Below are positions 24,844 to 38,392 of a stretch of 64,000 bases of DNA, piece by piece. The stretch covers positions 14,766,001 to 14,830,000 of the forward strand of contig NC_065570.1 of the NCBI RefSeq assembly GCF_937616625.2, read 5' to 3'. How positions within the stretch are numbered: the first letter of the stretch is position 1; every line of letters begins with the position of its first letter. This stretch comes from Mercurialis annua. Lineage: Eukaryota > Streptophyta > Magnoliopsida > Malpighiales > Euphorbiaceae. The notes below the pieces were generated by a model, which was not told the DNA's origin, did no database searches, and was given only the letters and a program-made list of their open reading frames with translations. The position numbers and the translations under genes are program-made.

Positions 24844-26202
24844 ACATACTTTTTTTTTTATTATTATTTTAATATAAATTATATATTTATAGATTTATAT
24901 ATTAATTTAAATTGTACAAAAAATTTAGTTATTATATTTAAATTTTAAAAATATAAATATATTACTCTTTTTCTTTTATATCTCTAATGCATATTTGATA
25001 CGTCTCTCATATATTGTATAATATATTTGTTTGATTTATATTTTTTGGATAAATATTCGATTATTCGAACTTATTTTCTTATTTTTTATATATATTTTTT
25101 ATATTTATTTGATACATGTTTTAGACATATTTGATATATATTTGATACATTAATAGATATATTTATTATATTTTCTTATTTTTTATATATATTTTTTATA
25201 TTTATATATATTTCTTATCTTTTATACATATTTGATATATCTCCGATACGTGATAGGTACATTTTTTAAATTTATTTAATAAATACATCTCTGATAAATT
25301 TAATTGTAATTCGAATATATTTTCAATACATCTCTGATACACATTTTATACATGATAGATACATATTTGATACATTAATTGAATTAACTGACTAATTCAA
25401 GTGGTTCGTTTTTATAATTTGAAAAGGTTATAAACATATATGTAATAATACTAATTAAAATGAACCAAATATTTATTGTTTTATATATATTTGACTGGTT
25501 TATTTTTATGATTTGACCGAAAGCCCTAGGTGGAAGGAAGGGAAAAAACGACTAGGAGTGCAAAATATTTGATACATCTCCAATATATATTTGATACATC
25601 TCAGATACATATGTGATACATTTTCGAAACATAATTTATACGTGATATTTATCCAAAAAAAGAATAAACATGATAGATACATTTTTTAAATGTACTTAAT
25701 AGATACATCGCTGATACATAATTTATACATGATAGATACATTTTTTAAATATACTTAATAGATACATCGTTGATACATAATTTATACACGATAGATATAT
25801 TTTTAAATGTATTTAAATAGATACATGATAGATACATTTTTACTAAATATATACACGGTATATATATTTTAAAAATATACTTAATAAATACATCGCTGAT
25901 ACATATTTTATACATAATAGATATATTTTTAAAATATATTAAATAGATAAATTGTTAATACAAATTTTTAACTATTTTATTTTGTATTTTTATATTTTTA
26001 AAATTTAGTTAATTTTTTAAATATATTTATATTTTTAAAAGTTAATTATTATTATTAAATATACTTAAATTTATAATATTAAAAATAAATTTATATATAA
26101 TAAATAATTTTTAATATAATTTAATATAAAAATTTTATATTAAAATAAAAAGAATTTTTATTTTAAAGAAAAGACTCATTAAACTGATGCATGAATGAGT
26201 AA

Positions 26203-26278
26203 GCAGGGCTGACCCGCGTCAGCCCTGCATGGCCTGACACGCGTCAGGTCACCACATCAGACCTGACGCGCGTCCTTT
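26203..26278. repeat. Palindromes near the right end of the 24471 element
   Basis: An 11-bp stem (GCAGGGCTGAC / GTCAGCCCTGC, CCGC loop, 26203-26228), a 6-bp stem (CCTGAC/GTCAGG, 26233-26248) and further CCTGACGCGCGTC words follow closely. They share the GACCCGCG and TGACGCG words with the left cluster and with the palindrome at 12522. Confidence 0.93.
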
Positions 26279-26730
26279 TATAACAGTATAATTTTTTTAA
26301 TAAAAATTTATATATTTAAAAAAAAAATCTATGTGTCAATAGTGGATAGGTGTTATTTATTTTTGTAGAGAAAAGAGGAATCTTCACTAATACCCGTGTC
26401 CCTATTCTAATGGAATGGTGCTAGTGAAAACTTTTTATGTTTTATGATAAGAATGATAAATAGGTGATATAGGTGGTAATGTGTGTAAATGTATATCAAT
26501 TAGTTGGTATTTTTGTGATTTACTCAATTTTCTTAGGGCGAAATATAAATTTAGGAATAATAATTTGGAAAGCCTTAAGAAGAGAAGTAAAGGAACTTCT
26601 CAACTCGTTTGAATGGTATATGAAATGATGTTGAAGGAATTAGATATATTTCACTGCTAATTGCTTTGTTAGTGATGGTGGGAAAAGATTGTGATCATGT
26701 TCTTAGTACACCGACCGTGGACTAAATCAA

Positions 26731-26849
26731 TCATGTTATAACATCTCATTAAAATGGGAGTATTCTTGTAAATCGTTATTTAAAAGTGTATGCAAATAAT
26801 AAATAAAATTACAAGAATACCCTCATTTTAATGAGTTGCTATGATATGA
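26731..26849. repeat. Small inverted repeat (MITE-like)
   Basis: Arms TCTCATTAAAATGGGAGTATTCTTGTAA-like (starting near 26744) and its inverse ending near 26838 enclose about 40 bp. Similarity extends outward to ATCATGTTATA / TATGATATGAT. It lies between the 24471 element and the helicase 3' end; the rest of 26535-27258 shows no gene apart from the presumed RH5 3' UTR. Confidence 0.65.
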
Positions 26850-27258
26850 TCAGGGATGAAGTGGTAAACTTAATCTATATAAAAATTTCTCGATTATGGG
26901 ATCATTTTACTAACATGAAAATGCTGGATTTGTTCTTTCTAGACTTTGGCAGCAAACACTGAACACTAATGAAGCTGTTGAATGGGTGTAGCCAAAGCTG
27001 TGGAACTGACAAAAACTATTCATCCTAATAAACCTCTCTTAACTTGATCAGCCTTTGGTCTAAATAACAAATATAACCCAATTTCTTAGAAAAATCAAAA
27101 TACATGTGTGTTTTTTAGCTATTTAAAAAATGTTTTTTCAAATTTTAATCTAGACTGGTACATAACTATCATAACAAAAATTCCTATAAATTAACTGATG
27201 GAAGGAATGCTGTTCCTGAAATTATACAGCTTTGTTGGCTGTTGTGGAACAGATGGTT

Positions 27259-30200
27259 TCAATCTTCGTCGTCGGAGTTGAATGTGATCTTTTTAGCCTT
27301 TGGAGCATCTGCAGATATTTCTCTGAAGTGAGACCCATAAAGCTTCGATTCCTGCATACGTTATTTGACAAGAGACATAAACAACTAGCCAGCCATGAAA
27401 ATAAAATCAAATAAAACAAAAACCGTCATTCTTCTACAGTACCTTTTTCTTCACATGAGTCCCGAACTTCAAAAGGGCATCGGGCACAACTTGCCCAGCT
27501 TCGCGGAGTACATTCACTAGCTCTCCAGCAAGTCCCTGGAGTACAGCTGTGTTATATTACTTGCCTGATTTTTGACCCACAATCTTAACAACGCCAATTA
27601 GTTACCTTATTATGATGCGTAAAAAACGTGTGGGCAACACCCTTCTTGCCAGCCCGTCCAGTTCTCCCAATTCTGTGGACATAATCTTCTGTAGTGAGTG
27701 GAAAACTATAGTTGATCACCACTTCAACGTCTGGAACATCTAATCCTCTAGCAGCAACATCAGTAGCTACCTACAATTTCATATATAACAACAATTTATA
27801 CATTACACAGATCTTTGAAGTCGAACCGTCTGCATTTGTACTCATTTCTGTTGCCCAAATAATTCATTCACTGATCTACAATTTTTGCACAGTTAATCCA
27901 ACATTTTTAGTCTTGGTCGATTCCAGCAATAGATATTTATGCTTTTGGAAAATTAATCATTAAAATGGAGAACAGAAGATAAAACTAAAGAAACCTTAAT
28001 CTCTTTCGCTTATACTAATTCAGCTGTAAATTGCATGTAATACCAGATTCTTTGAGATTAGCTTAGTAAACAAAAGATTGTGTATCAAATGACTTGGATA
28101 AGAAATAGTTATGAAAAAATGGCCAGTTGAATTGAGTTTACTTTGTCTTCCTTTCTCTGAGCAATTCACCAGCCACCAGCCACCAAATTCTTCTTTTCCA
28201 TTTTTACCAGTCCATGAAATTACCTTGTCACTAGAAAAATATAACCCCTAGTTCTTAAATATCTGTTCATTCATTATTGCACATTGTTTTTGATATTCTA
28301 GTCATTTTTTAAGGAACTCGTAGAGGCAATAGTTATATAAGTGTAACTTGTTTCCGTCATTTTATTTAAACTTAGAATTCTATTAAAACATTAATTCTGA
28401 TTACGAATGATATGCTATCATCTAAATCAGATGGAAAGTGCATTGTATTTATCTTTGAATGAATTTGTAAAGTGTTTTGATATTATCAAACACGATTATT
28501 CAGGAACTTAGTTTTATTAAAATAAGAATTCTAAGTTGCTAATGAATACAATGAATAAATCAATTTAAAAAAACATGTGCATATCTTTATGTGGGATAAA
28601 AAAAAAAAACCTCCACGTTAATCAAAAAAATAAAATTCCACATTAATTATGTTTGGCCTAATCACTCAAAAAACCCTCACCTTTAATTTTTTTTTCAATT
28701 CCACCCCGACGTTGAAAATTTGTCAATTTTACCCACTTTTGAATTTTCCGTTTTCAATTGTACCCCAATTTTTTAATTTTTGTTAATTTTTTAACTTAAA
28801 TGATGAAATCATTCAATTAACTAAGTTTAAACATGAAATTAAATTCTTTTTTATTCAAAAAAGTACAAATAAGTCCTTTATTTTTAAAAACTAACTAAAA
28901 CCCATAATCATATTAACACTAACTTAAATTCCTAATTAATTTTACTAAATTTAAATAAATTTTAAAAACATACAATTAATATATGCTAGACATGGAGAAT
29001 GTTTTAAACAAATGTCCAAACGAAAAAGACGTTAATTTAATTTTTCAGGGTACAATTGAAACACAAAAATTCAAAATAGGGTAAAATTGACAAATTTTCA
29101 ACGTCAGGGTATAATTGAAAAGGGGATAAAAGGTCGGGGTTTTTTAAAACATTAGACCATTATGTTTTGAATGAGAAAGAAGATGGTACAAAGTTATCCT
29201 ACGAACTGTTATTTATGTAATTACAGGCAAACGTTCCAAATAGAGTGGTTCAACTTACCAGAATTTAAAAGAACATACCGACTAAGTGTACCCCCAACGT
29301 ATTCTTAAAAAATAACTAATGTATTCTGTATTTGTTCACATACCACGAGCCAAAAGGCTCGTCGTGTTCCTAGTAACTAATGTTCTATATATATCTCAAA
29401 TATATTTTTCAACCTTCTATCAATCACTTTATAATTTATATATATTTAAAAATTAGTCACCCTCTTGTCAATTGTCCCTTAAATGTTACCTTTAAAATTT
29501 TAACCCTATTTTTCGACACCTAACCAAACACCACCAGTTTTCCTAGTTCATGAGGATTAATAATTTTAAGAGTTTATAAATGTTTTGCCTTAAATTGTTT
29601 CATTTATGGGAAGAGAAATAATAAAATTAAAGCATTATGCTACTTGGAACTGTGTTGGCTAAATTCATCAAAACCTTGGACTCTTTTCGACACGATTGCT
29701 AAAAACCTCCAAGGTGTAATTCTTAAAAGAGCTATAATCTTTTCTGTGTTTTCTTATCAATTCAAATCTGAAACTTTTTGATTAATTATAACTTCTAACC
29801 TATTGAAACCGTAAATACATTGGTAGAACAGTATACCTTAAGCTGTCTTGCATCGTAATATGACTCTTGCAGAATTGAAATGAATATATACTTGCAATTA
29901 GAACTTCAATTTGCAATATTTACCATCAAAGGACAGCTTCCCGTTTTGAACAATGATAGTGCCTTAGTCCGTTGCTCTTGTGCTTTGTTTCCATGTATGG
30001 AAACAACCTTCCAGCCACTGCAACACCAAAAAAGACGGAGAAAGGGACATAAGTATGTTAAATTCGTTAAGCAGTTTTTCAGTTGTATTATTAATTGTCT
30101 ATTCTCTTTCCAAAAAAAAAATTGTCTTTGGTAAAACATAATGCAGATCTCAATAAATCGACCTTTTTCTTAGCATTCCATCAAGGCGCTCAGCTTCCTT

Positions 30201-33200
30201 CTGGTACAAGGCAAAAACTAGTACTCGGTTCCTGATCATATGCACATCTCAACCAGTGAACATTTAGTAGAAATAAGCATAATCTTATAGAACCTAAAAA
30301 CTGTTAACTTCTAGCTTCAATAATCTAAAATTAACAACTGAAATCAAACATATGAAAACCAGAATGAAACCTTCCTTGCATGTTATTTGTCATAAGAAGA
30401 CACAATCACTTTTCGTTTCTACACAAAATCCATAGACAATTGATAAGATCAAGTGATTTCTGAAAAACTCTTGATATTTGTTTCAGTTTTTAAATCAATT
30501 TGGTATCTCAGAAGTAGTAACTGGCAGAACCAACTTTCTGTTTGTAAAACATAAAATTGTTATTTTCTGTTATAACTAAAAAGAAATTGCATTTCATTTC
30601 TTATAGATTACGATGACTTACATCAATAACATACAAATCATAAACCTTAACTTCTCCTATAAAGTTTCAAAAATTGAAGTTATTGTGAATTTCTATTTGG
30701 CAAATCAAGTAGATTGTTAATTCAAAAAAACCCATTACTTTAATACCCACTTTATCATAGTTTAAAATCAGGCCAAGCTGGATTGAAGAGAGACCAAACA
30801 GATCCAATTTTTCAGATTTGTAATCGGGAAACTAAAAATTTAGAGCAAGAATTGAACCAAAAGCCCCCAATTATTCTTTGATAATGCTATCAGACTGCCA
30901 CTGTTACATGATTTTTTCTATTCATTCTGACTTGCTATCATACAAGGTCTAGCTCGAGTAAGATGTGTGCAAGCATTCTCCTATGAAGAACAGACACAGG
31001 TACGGGTAGGGCACGACGAACGGCATTTTCTATAAAATTAGACACTGAGGGGACACAGAAAAACAATTATGTATTAAGGTATATATATATATAAAAAGTT
31101 ATAGAAATTTTAAAAATAGAATAAGTGAAATACATTAAATCTAAGAAAAATAATTAAGGTATGTTTTTTGTGTTCAAATTGAAGAAATAAGAAAAAACTA
31201 GAAGAGTAGGATTGAACAGTGGGCTGCGTTTTTGCTTTTAAAAGAAAACGGTGTTGATGTTTTAAAAAGAATTGATGTTTTAAAAAATAATAGGAGAGCT
31301 AGATTTATGTTTTAAACAGGACCATAACTATTTTAAAGATCTCTTGTTGCGTCCCATGGCATGTCTACAGCGTGTCTCCCGATGTGTCCCAGGCGTGTCT
31401 CGTGATGTGTTCCCGGAGTGTCCCCCTCCTTTTCAACAGTAAATTTGTGGTGACACTTATTTTGTCGTGTCCCCGCAGTTTTGAAGAGTCCCCTGCATAT
31501 GTCACCTCCAAGAAGTTTCTGGTGCTTCATAAGTATTCCCATATATGCCACTTAGTAATGAATGATGTGCAGTGAACAAGCCTCACAACTTTAAGTGTTA
31601 AAAAAGATCGAGTTAAAATCAGAGACATGCCTGATAAGAGATAACTAATTTCAAATAAGCTCAAAGAGATGTTACTAATGAGAGTGACAGCAGGTTTGAT
31701 TGCCAACAGCTCCGAATTTAAGTGCATACAAGTCAGAAGTAAAATCACACAACAAGAGGATCATGACAACACAGATTTCAAGAAAAAGTTAACATCTCAG
31801 GTTATTTCTTAGAATTTAGTCCTTTGTCAAATCGAGATTGGAATCGAGAATCGAAATGCTTGATTAGTGAATCAAGAATCAGGAATCGAATCATAAGATT
31901 TGGTCTATATTTTTAATATTATTTTAAAAATATTTACTTGCATAAATTATATGTAAATTTTATATATCTCTAAATTTGAACTATATAATTATTTATCACA
32001 TGAAAGTCTTAGCAAAATAGAGGATCAAGGTTGAGTCAATTTGAGTTACAAATAGCCATTGTAGTTTTCATTAACTAATTACTCTTTAATATCAACATAT
32101 TTTCTGGTTAGTTTTCTCTTAGCAACACCGAAACAAGTTCATTGTAGCCAATTTTTTCATAGAAAAAAAAAGGAGTGGAGTTATCAAACCAATAGATTAA
32201 GAAACCAAACTATAAAACATGCACATGCAACAAATAAAGCATAAAAGAAAAATTCACATATGAAAGCAAGAATACCTTTGAGAATTGTGATATTTTTCTA
32301 ACAAAGCAAGTAATCGATTGTCACGGTGATGATCATCCAAGACCTACATTCAGAGAAGTGAAGGTGTGATGTAGACTGTAGTAGCAGTGGTGTCAACACA
32401 AAGCATTATATTAGTGTAGCATACAAACATGTTAAATATCAGGAAGTTTAATTGCAGGCATTGAGAAACGAAACCTCAACAATTTGCATGACATCATGGT
32501 TGGCAGCAGTGTCCTCTGAACCTACAACTACCTGAAAGAAGCTCAATGATTTCGCTACATGCAGATAACTAAACAAAAGAACTTATAAGAAGATCCCACA
32601 CCTTAACAGGGTTAGGATCCATGTATTCCTCGGCCAAGTTATGAACATCTATAGGCCATGTAGCGCTGAACATTATCATTTGGCGAGCTACATAGGTTAA
32701 AATAATTTATATCAATAATCAAAAGAATGTGTATGCTACCCTAAGACTATTTATATGAAACTTACAATCTATCAGAATGAACTAAACAGATAAACTTTAA
32801 GACTTAACTAAAAAGATTATCATAACTCTAAGCTCATTTGTACATTAGAATGTCTCCCATTATTTACTTAATGATAATCCCTGAGTCCCATAAACTCATT
32901 AGCTGTTTACCTTTTTAGCCATCCAATATTAGATCAAAAGCTGAAGGTTAAGCTTTTGACTTACTTAAGTTATCATGCGTTACAAATACAAAGTACATAT
33001 AGCTAATTAGGAAGAGAAGAGACTAATTGATGCAGAAAAACATTGAACAGTATGCCCAGAATTGCTAGCAACTATGTTTTTAGTAACCATAATTTGGTTC
33101 TTTCATGTTGATGATTCTATCAGGAAGACTATTGAGTGAAACGTGGAAGAAGACAGTCAACATCCACAGAAATATGTTAGTTCTTCAATCAAATACCAAA

Positions 33201-36200
33201 AAGGAACAGGCATAGAACAGTATATGACATATTAAACAATTAAATTTTCTGTATAGAGACTGAATTAGTAGAAGCGCAAACTTGGTTATGAATCACAATC
33301 ATTCAGCCTCATAAAAAAAATGAAATGAAGTATATCACAGAACATGAAATAGCAACTTCTCGGAATAAGAACCAAAAACATAAACGACTTGGATTTTAAA
33401 ATCACAGAATAAAGTAAAGAGTATGAACTGGAGTTCTATTCATTAAATGATTTCAGGGAGGGATGGTAATTTAAGAGGAAAAGACATGACAATATCAAGG
33501 AACCAATTATTTTAGTAAGACAGGGGTATCAAGAAACCAACATTTTCTTTTTCTTATTCTTCTTTTCACTATGAATAAAGAGATCAATGTGAAGAGGGGG
33601 AATAACAATTCACATACCAGAACATGTCTTGCTCAAAATGGAGCGAACTTCCTGTCTAAATCCCATATCAAGCATTCTATCTGCTTCATCAAGAACCTGC
33701 ATGTGTTGATGTGAAAAATAAGACTCAAATGTAAACAGCAAAATTTGATTCCTGCAACTGCAACTTCTGCTGCTTACTTCTTTGTTTAGACTGTAATAGT
33801 GTAATGCATAATAATCAACCTGAATTTTGCAAGGAACCCATAACATTTAAGCAATAAAGTTTCCTACATGATCATCTTTATATGCAACTAAATTCGGCAA
33901 AACCTTTACAATATCTAAATTTACAAGTTTCTTCACATCTAACATCAACATAATAAGCGCATGTTTACAAACAAAAGGGAGTAATATTTAGTAGAACCAA
34001 ATTACAGATAAGTATTTTTTTTTCCTTTTCCTGTGACATCATTTATATTTTCTGATAATCTGATGTTTCTTCAGAGCATAGTTATTAAAGGTGAAAAGGT
34101 GCTTCAAGGCGCCAAGAGGTCCTAGTGCCAGAGAAGCGAGGCGCCCGCCTTTCGGAAGAAAGGCATTCGAAAAAAAAAAACAATACAATGTATAAAAAGC
34201 ATCATGATCATAATTGGTTGTTTTTTCTTACTGTTGACCTCTTTCTAAATGTTCCAGTTATAGTTTCAGTTATGGTTCATGTTTGCAGATTTAAGAAAGA
34301 AAAAGGTTAAAACTTGTTTGTTGAAGTTGGTGAAGTGAAACTGATAAAAGGTCAGAGGATGTGATGGCCTGTTACTGATCAATAAAGAGAACGTTTCATT
34401 TATTTGAAGAAGGGGAAATGTTTAAACATAGGCTTAAATACTATGAATATATTTGAACTTTTTGTTTCTATCTTTAACATTTAATATCTAACTCTCTCTT
34501 CCTTAAACTCTAACAACAACACATCCTTTCTTTTTTTTTCTCTAATGTTATTCTCTTTCTACTCTCTTTGAACCTTCATTTTCTGGAGTGTAAATATGGA
34601 TCTAAAAACTTCATATTAACATCCATGCTTATCAAGTTAGCACTTTTCGTCAAAAATCAACATTCCTTGAAGGATACGACACAAAAGTGCTTAAGAGTCT
34701 GAGGTGCGCCTTTCACAACAGTGCTCAAGAGTCTTTTGAAATTCATTAACCAAATATTGTGGCACACAGCATAATGTGATGTTTTAGAGCTAATTGATGG
34801 AATGATTTTGTGTAGAACCGCATAACTAAGCAAATCGAAAAGCTCTAGATCCGTCAATTCTGGCTCCATCGAATTTTAGTTTTTTTCAGAAATATAGCAG
34901 TCTGCTTAACAGTGAGGCAAAAATGTCTTTCACTCAAAACCCAAAGTAAGAGCTCACTAAATGAAGCCAGGTGCAAAAAATTTAAGTGATTATCCAAGAA
35001 AGCAACAGACATAAGATTCAAATAAGATAATGAATTAAAACCAGAATTGGAAGAACATAAGTGTGTGAAGAACAGATTTAGTAAAATTAAAAAAAATGGG
35101 GAAAGTAGAACAGTGAGATAAGAAGAAAAGAAGCAAGAATTAGAAAAGGGGAATAAGAAGTCAGAAAGAAGAGAGAATGCATATGCCGTAATTAACTTAG
35201 CATTAAGGTTTGATTGAGTTGAGTTGAGTCATACCATTGAAGAAAGAAGAATCATGATCCACAAAAGAAGAATCAAACAAAAATAAGATATGAGCATATA
35301 ACTAAATGAAACCAAAAATAAGATATGAGCATATAACTTAATGGAAGGACCAAGCCAATCTAACAAATATAGTCTTCCTTGATCTTTGAAGAAAATGAAC
35401 CCTTTCCTTTATCTATTACATTTAATGTATTTTTACTTGAACTGCATTTAAGGCCTTAAGCATGAAGTTTGGGGAATTTTAACTAACTTATCTAAGCTGC
35501 CTGCACCTAAAGCACATCAAATACAAGATAAAAGGAAGATGATAATCTGCAATAGCTTACTTACCACGAAAGATACTTCTGTTAGGTGGCACACATTCAT
35601 TTCAATCAGATCCTTCAATCGACCAGGCGTGGCAATGACAATGTCCTAAAACAAGAATACACAATAAGTATGACAGCAAGTGTAGCACAACAATCAAACA
35701 CATACGAGAAATGCGAGAATCGTACAACACCAGACTTGAGAGTAGATATTTGGGGTCCCTTGGATGTTCCTCCATATAAGCAAACTGACTTCACACCACA
35801 AGGTTGTCCAGCATCTTGCAGAACAACAAAAATCTGCAGCCAAAAAACCATATGAATTGCCTTGCTTGTTAGTCAATAATACACACATAACATAGTTATA
35901 TGGGAGCCTTACTTGGTCAGCTAATTCCCTCGTAGGGGCGAGCACAAGACAAAGAGGATTCGCCGCCCTCTTCTGCTGCTTTCGCTTGCTCAAAACATGC
36001 ATTACCGCTGGTATTCCGTACCCCAAAGTCTTACCTGATCCAGTCTTTGCAATCCCAATAAAATCACGCCCATTCAACAGAAAAGGCCAAGCATGAGCCT
36101 GAATTGGAGACGGATTCTTAAAGTTTTCGCAGCATTTCAAAACAGTATCGGGCAATTTCGACTCGGAAAACGACTTTAAAGGCTCATATTTTGCTTCTTT

Positions 36201-36431
36201 CACATCCTTCCCGGTCACCACAATTTTCTCTGCATCATCGCCTTCTTGGTTCTCTGTATTATTGGCTTCATGGGTTTCCTTATTCTTCTTCTTCTTCTTC
36301 TTCGGTGATTCTGTTTCCTCAAGCTTTCTCTTCAGATTTAGTTCGGATGACTTATTCTTCTTTTTCTTCTCCTTTTTATGATGTTCTTCTTGCTGGGCAG
36401 CTGGCTCGTTTTCTTGAAGCTTTTTACCCAT
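27259..36431 (-). CDS. RH5: DEAD-box ATP-dependent RNA helicase 5 (RH5/STRS1-like)
   Basis: Twelve exons on the minus strand: 36431-35913, 35833-35726, 35645-35565, 33696-33618, 32687-32602, 32531-32475, 32343-32276, 30231-30163, 30017-29924, 27770-27606, 27535-27443, 27351-27259. All introns are GT-AG and phases agree, giving 1,512 bp and 503 residues; Arabidopsis RH5 is slightly longer. Motifs in order: lysine-rich N-terminus (about 19-50, likely nuclear/nucleolar targeting), Q motif (NPSPIQ, 106-111), AKTGSGKT (128-135), PTRELA (166-171), TPGR (215-218), DEAD (239-242), SAT (270-272), [15 protein letters not shown] (389-398), HRIGRTGR (419-426), and an acidic tail NSDDED. The family unwinds RNA, probably in ribosome biogenesis; Arabidopsis STRS1 also affects stress responses. 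Introns of 1.9-2.2 kb hold transposon insertions. The first ATG in the frame (36455) is eight codons earlier; 36431 is chosen because MGKK matches the family start. Confidence 0.95.
28655..29158. mobile_element. TIR element in RH5 intron 9
   Basis: A 504-bp element with long arms (GGCCTAATCACTC at the left, ATTAGACC at the right; inside, CAATTCCACCCCGACGTTGAAAATTTG-like sequence faces its inverse). Perfect 9-bp duplications ATTATGTTT lie at 28646-28654 and 29159-29167. The ends resemble the E3 type at 22317. It lies in a transcribed intron. Confidence 0.88.
30982..31531. mobile_element. Possible GACAC/GTGTC-type element in RH5 intron 7
   Basis: The left border CTATGAAGAACAGACAC faces GTTTCTGGTGCTTCATAA at the right. 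The right half is full of GTGTCCC and GTGTCTC words and the left half of GACAC words. No clear target duplication is visible. Judged from the arrangement only. Confidence 0.35.
34088..34718. mobile_element. Possible TIR element in RH5 intron 3
   Basis: TTATTAAAGGTGAAAAGGTG followed by GGCGCC-rich sequence at the left faces GAGGTGCGCCTTTCAC at the right. Such GGCGCC-ended sequences recur in plant genomes. Borders are not certain and no duplication was found. Confidence 0.3.
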
Positions 36432-38064
36432 GGCCGCTGCGAATGAATGAAACACACAACAAAGTGGGTTTTATTAGGGTTTTAGTGCTTTCTTCTTCTT
36501 TTCTCCCCAAATTACTTTTACGTTTACTTCAAAATAAATAAAGGATCAATTCAACCCCTGCATTTAGCACAAAGTATCAAAAAAAACAATTGTAGGAAAA
36601 TGGACAAACCAATTCACCTCTTTGGCGAACCGGGTCAAATACACTAATCTCAAAAAAAAACAAATAGAGTTTTTTATATGAAATACTGTTTTTGTCTAAA
36701 CTAAATTACACAGAAAAAACGTGAATCACCCAAAATAATCTCAGGATTACGATCTCAAGTTTGCTTTTAGATATATACGTTTTATTCTTTTTGTTTTTAA
36801 TTTTTATACTTTTGCTTTTTAACAAATACTATTACTCCACTAAATTCTTTCTATTTTGATTTCATAGCAGCCAACTCTAACTTCTTCATCATTTCAAACC
36901 ATAATTATATCATCTCAAATCCTAATCTTGAAAAGACAGAAGAAAAGTTGCCGCCGATTTGGAGACCCAACTACTGCCGCCGGTGATGAAACGGAGGAAC
37001 AAACGGTTGCCGCGGATCTTGAAAAATGAGCAAGCTGCCGTGGTCGGACCTGAGGGATCCTTTGTTTTATGACTAGAAGATGAGGAACTGCCGTTCTTTT
37101 TAAAGAAAAAGGAGAATTCGTTGCTTCGCCAGAGTTTAATCAGAAGAAGAGGGAGAAATTAGAAATGGCAGAATTCAGGTGAGTTTAGATAATGAATTGA
37201 TTGAGCGTTGGATGTTGATTCCAGTATCTAGATCAGGAAGTAAGCTTAGTTCCTCCATAAAAGTTAGGATAAACGGTTGTGCGGCGGCTTTATTTACTGC
37301 TGCAGCTGTCGTTAGTGAGCCACAAATTCAAGTATTTTGGTGATGAATGAAGTTTTTGATTTATAATTTTTATGACCAGGTTTGCTGTTGGTTAACCAAT
37401 AATTTTAGATTTAAAAACAACCTGCACTCTAAGTGTTTGAAGATATGCTTATGAAAATTGTAATATTTTTGGGTTTTAGGTAAATAATGGTTAACATTCG
37501 GTAAACCGTTGGGTAACTTCTAATAAATGTTATTTTGTAAATATTATTAATAAAATAGTTAGTTAAATGTTGTTGAATTTTATTTTGTTGCTATTTAACC
37601 AATGGTGTACTAAAGGTATACCAGTTACCTTGTTTTTAGTACACTGTTAGTTTACAAATGGTTAACTAATGGTTAATCAATAATTTTGGATTTAAAAAAA
37701 ACGATGTAAGTTTTATTGGACGGTTGCTCTTGCGGTGATGAAGGCGGAGGTATTTGTAATAAAATTTTCAACTAGTTTAACAGAAATGGAGGTTTGAATT
37801 TGTTATAGTTTTGTTTGTTGGTCAACCAATGGTGTTAGTATACCGCTAGGTAACTAAAATCATATTTCTGAGATTAAAAAAATTATTTTTGAGAATAACA
37901 AAAGTCATTTTTGCAAAGGAAAATACAAATTGTATTTTTAAAAACAAAATTTGAGGTAGTATTCTTGATACTATTTTATCTCCTATAATAGCATTTAACA
38001 TAAATGCCACAATTAGGTTTCAAATTTTGCCGTGTTAAATTTTTTTAGAAGCATTTTATATAAA
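36432..38064. other. RH5 upstream region with a one-ended TIR remnant
   Basis: The RH5 5' UTR and promoter lie just above 36431. Starting at about 36537 is the terminal sequence ATAAAGGATCAATTCAACC...AGCACAAAGTATCAAA, the left end of the same TIR family as 8568 and 21992; no right end is found. A GC-richer patch at 36940-37140 has no recognisable protein match. The rest is AT-rich with no gene. Confidence 0.55.
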
Positions 38065-38066
38065 CT

Positions 38067-38392
38067 AGTATTGCTTTACGTGCTACGCACGTGGCTCGTA
38101 ATGTGACATGTCAATAATTATATAATTTTTAATTAATAATAGTTTAAACTAATAAAGTTTTTATATACTTTTAAGGGATAAGTGTAATTAAAAAACGACT
38201 TTTATTTATTTAATGTTCATTTTTTTTTCAGTATTGCTTTACGTGCTACGCACGTGGCTCGTAATGTGACATGTCAATAATTATATAATTTTTAATTAAT
38301 AATAGTTTAAACTAATAAAGTTTTTATATACTTTTAAGGGATAAGTGTAATTAAAAAACGACTTTTATTTATTTAATGTTCATTTTTTTTTC
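38067..38392. repeat. Tandem duplication of the Helitron 3' terminus (2 x 163 bp)
   Basis: Two virtually identical copies, 38067-38229 and 38230-38392, each containing the terminal hairpin. The outer copy ends with the functional CTAG; the inner copy has CTGA at the matching place. Confidence 0.95.

Larger units (their letters stand above)
24471..26525. mobile_element. Long non-autonomous TIR element with GATACAT interior
   Basis: A 2,055-bp element. Its ends are weakly conserved inverted repeats (GAGAAAATAACAAAAAAGCC against GAGTAAATCACAAAAATACC). Flanks are AATTTTTTT (24462-24470) and AATTTTCTT (26526-26534), 8 of 9 matching. The interior from about 24990 to 25960 is a degenerate GATACATCTCTGATACAT repeat. 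Two groups of GC-rich palindromes sit about 310 bp from either end (24778-24843 and 26203-26278). No coding sequence is seen. Confidence 0.72.

Noticed and set aside
24990..25960. Possible CRISPR-like array (regular GATACAT words)
   Set aside because: No constant repeat-spacer layout; a degenerate simple repeat in a plant transposon.
29340..29375. CACGAGCC...GGCTCGTCGTG inverted repeat in RH5 intron 9
   Set aside because: Single short hairpin without borders or duplication; not enough to call an element.
36191..36541. 116-codon plus-strand frame rich in Ser
   Set aside because: Antisense shadow of the Lys/Glu-rich RH5 N-terminus.
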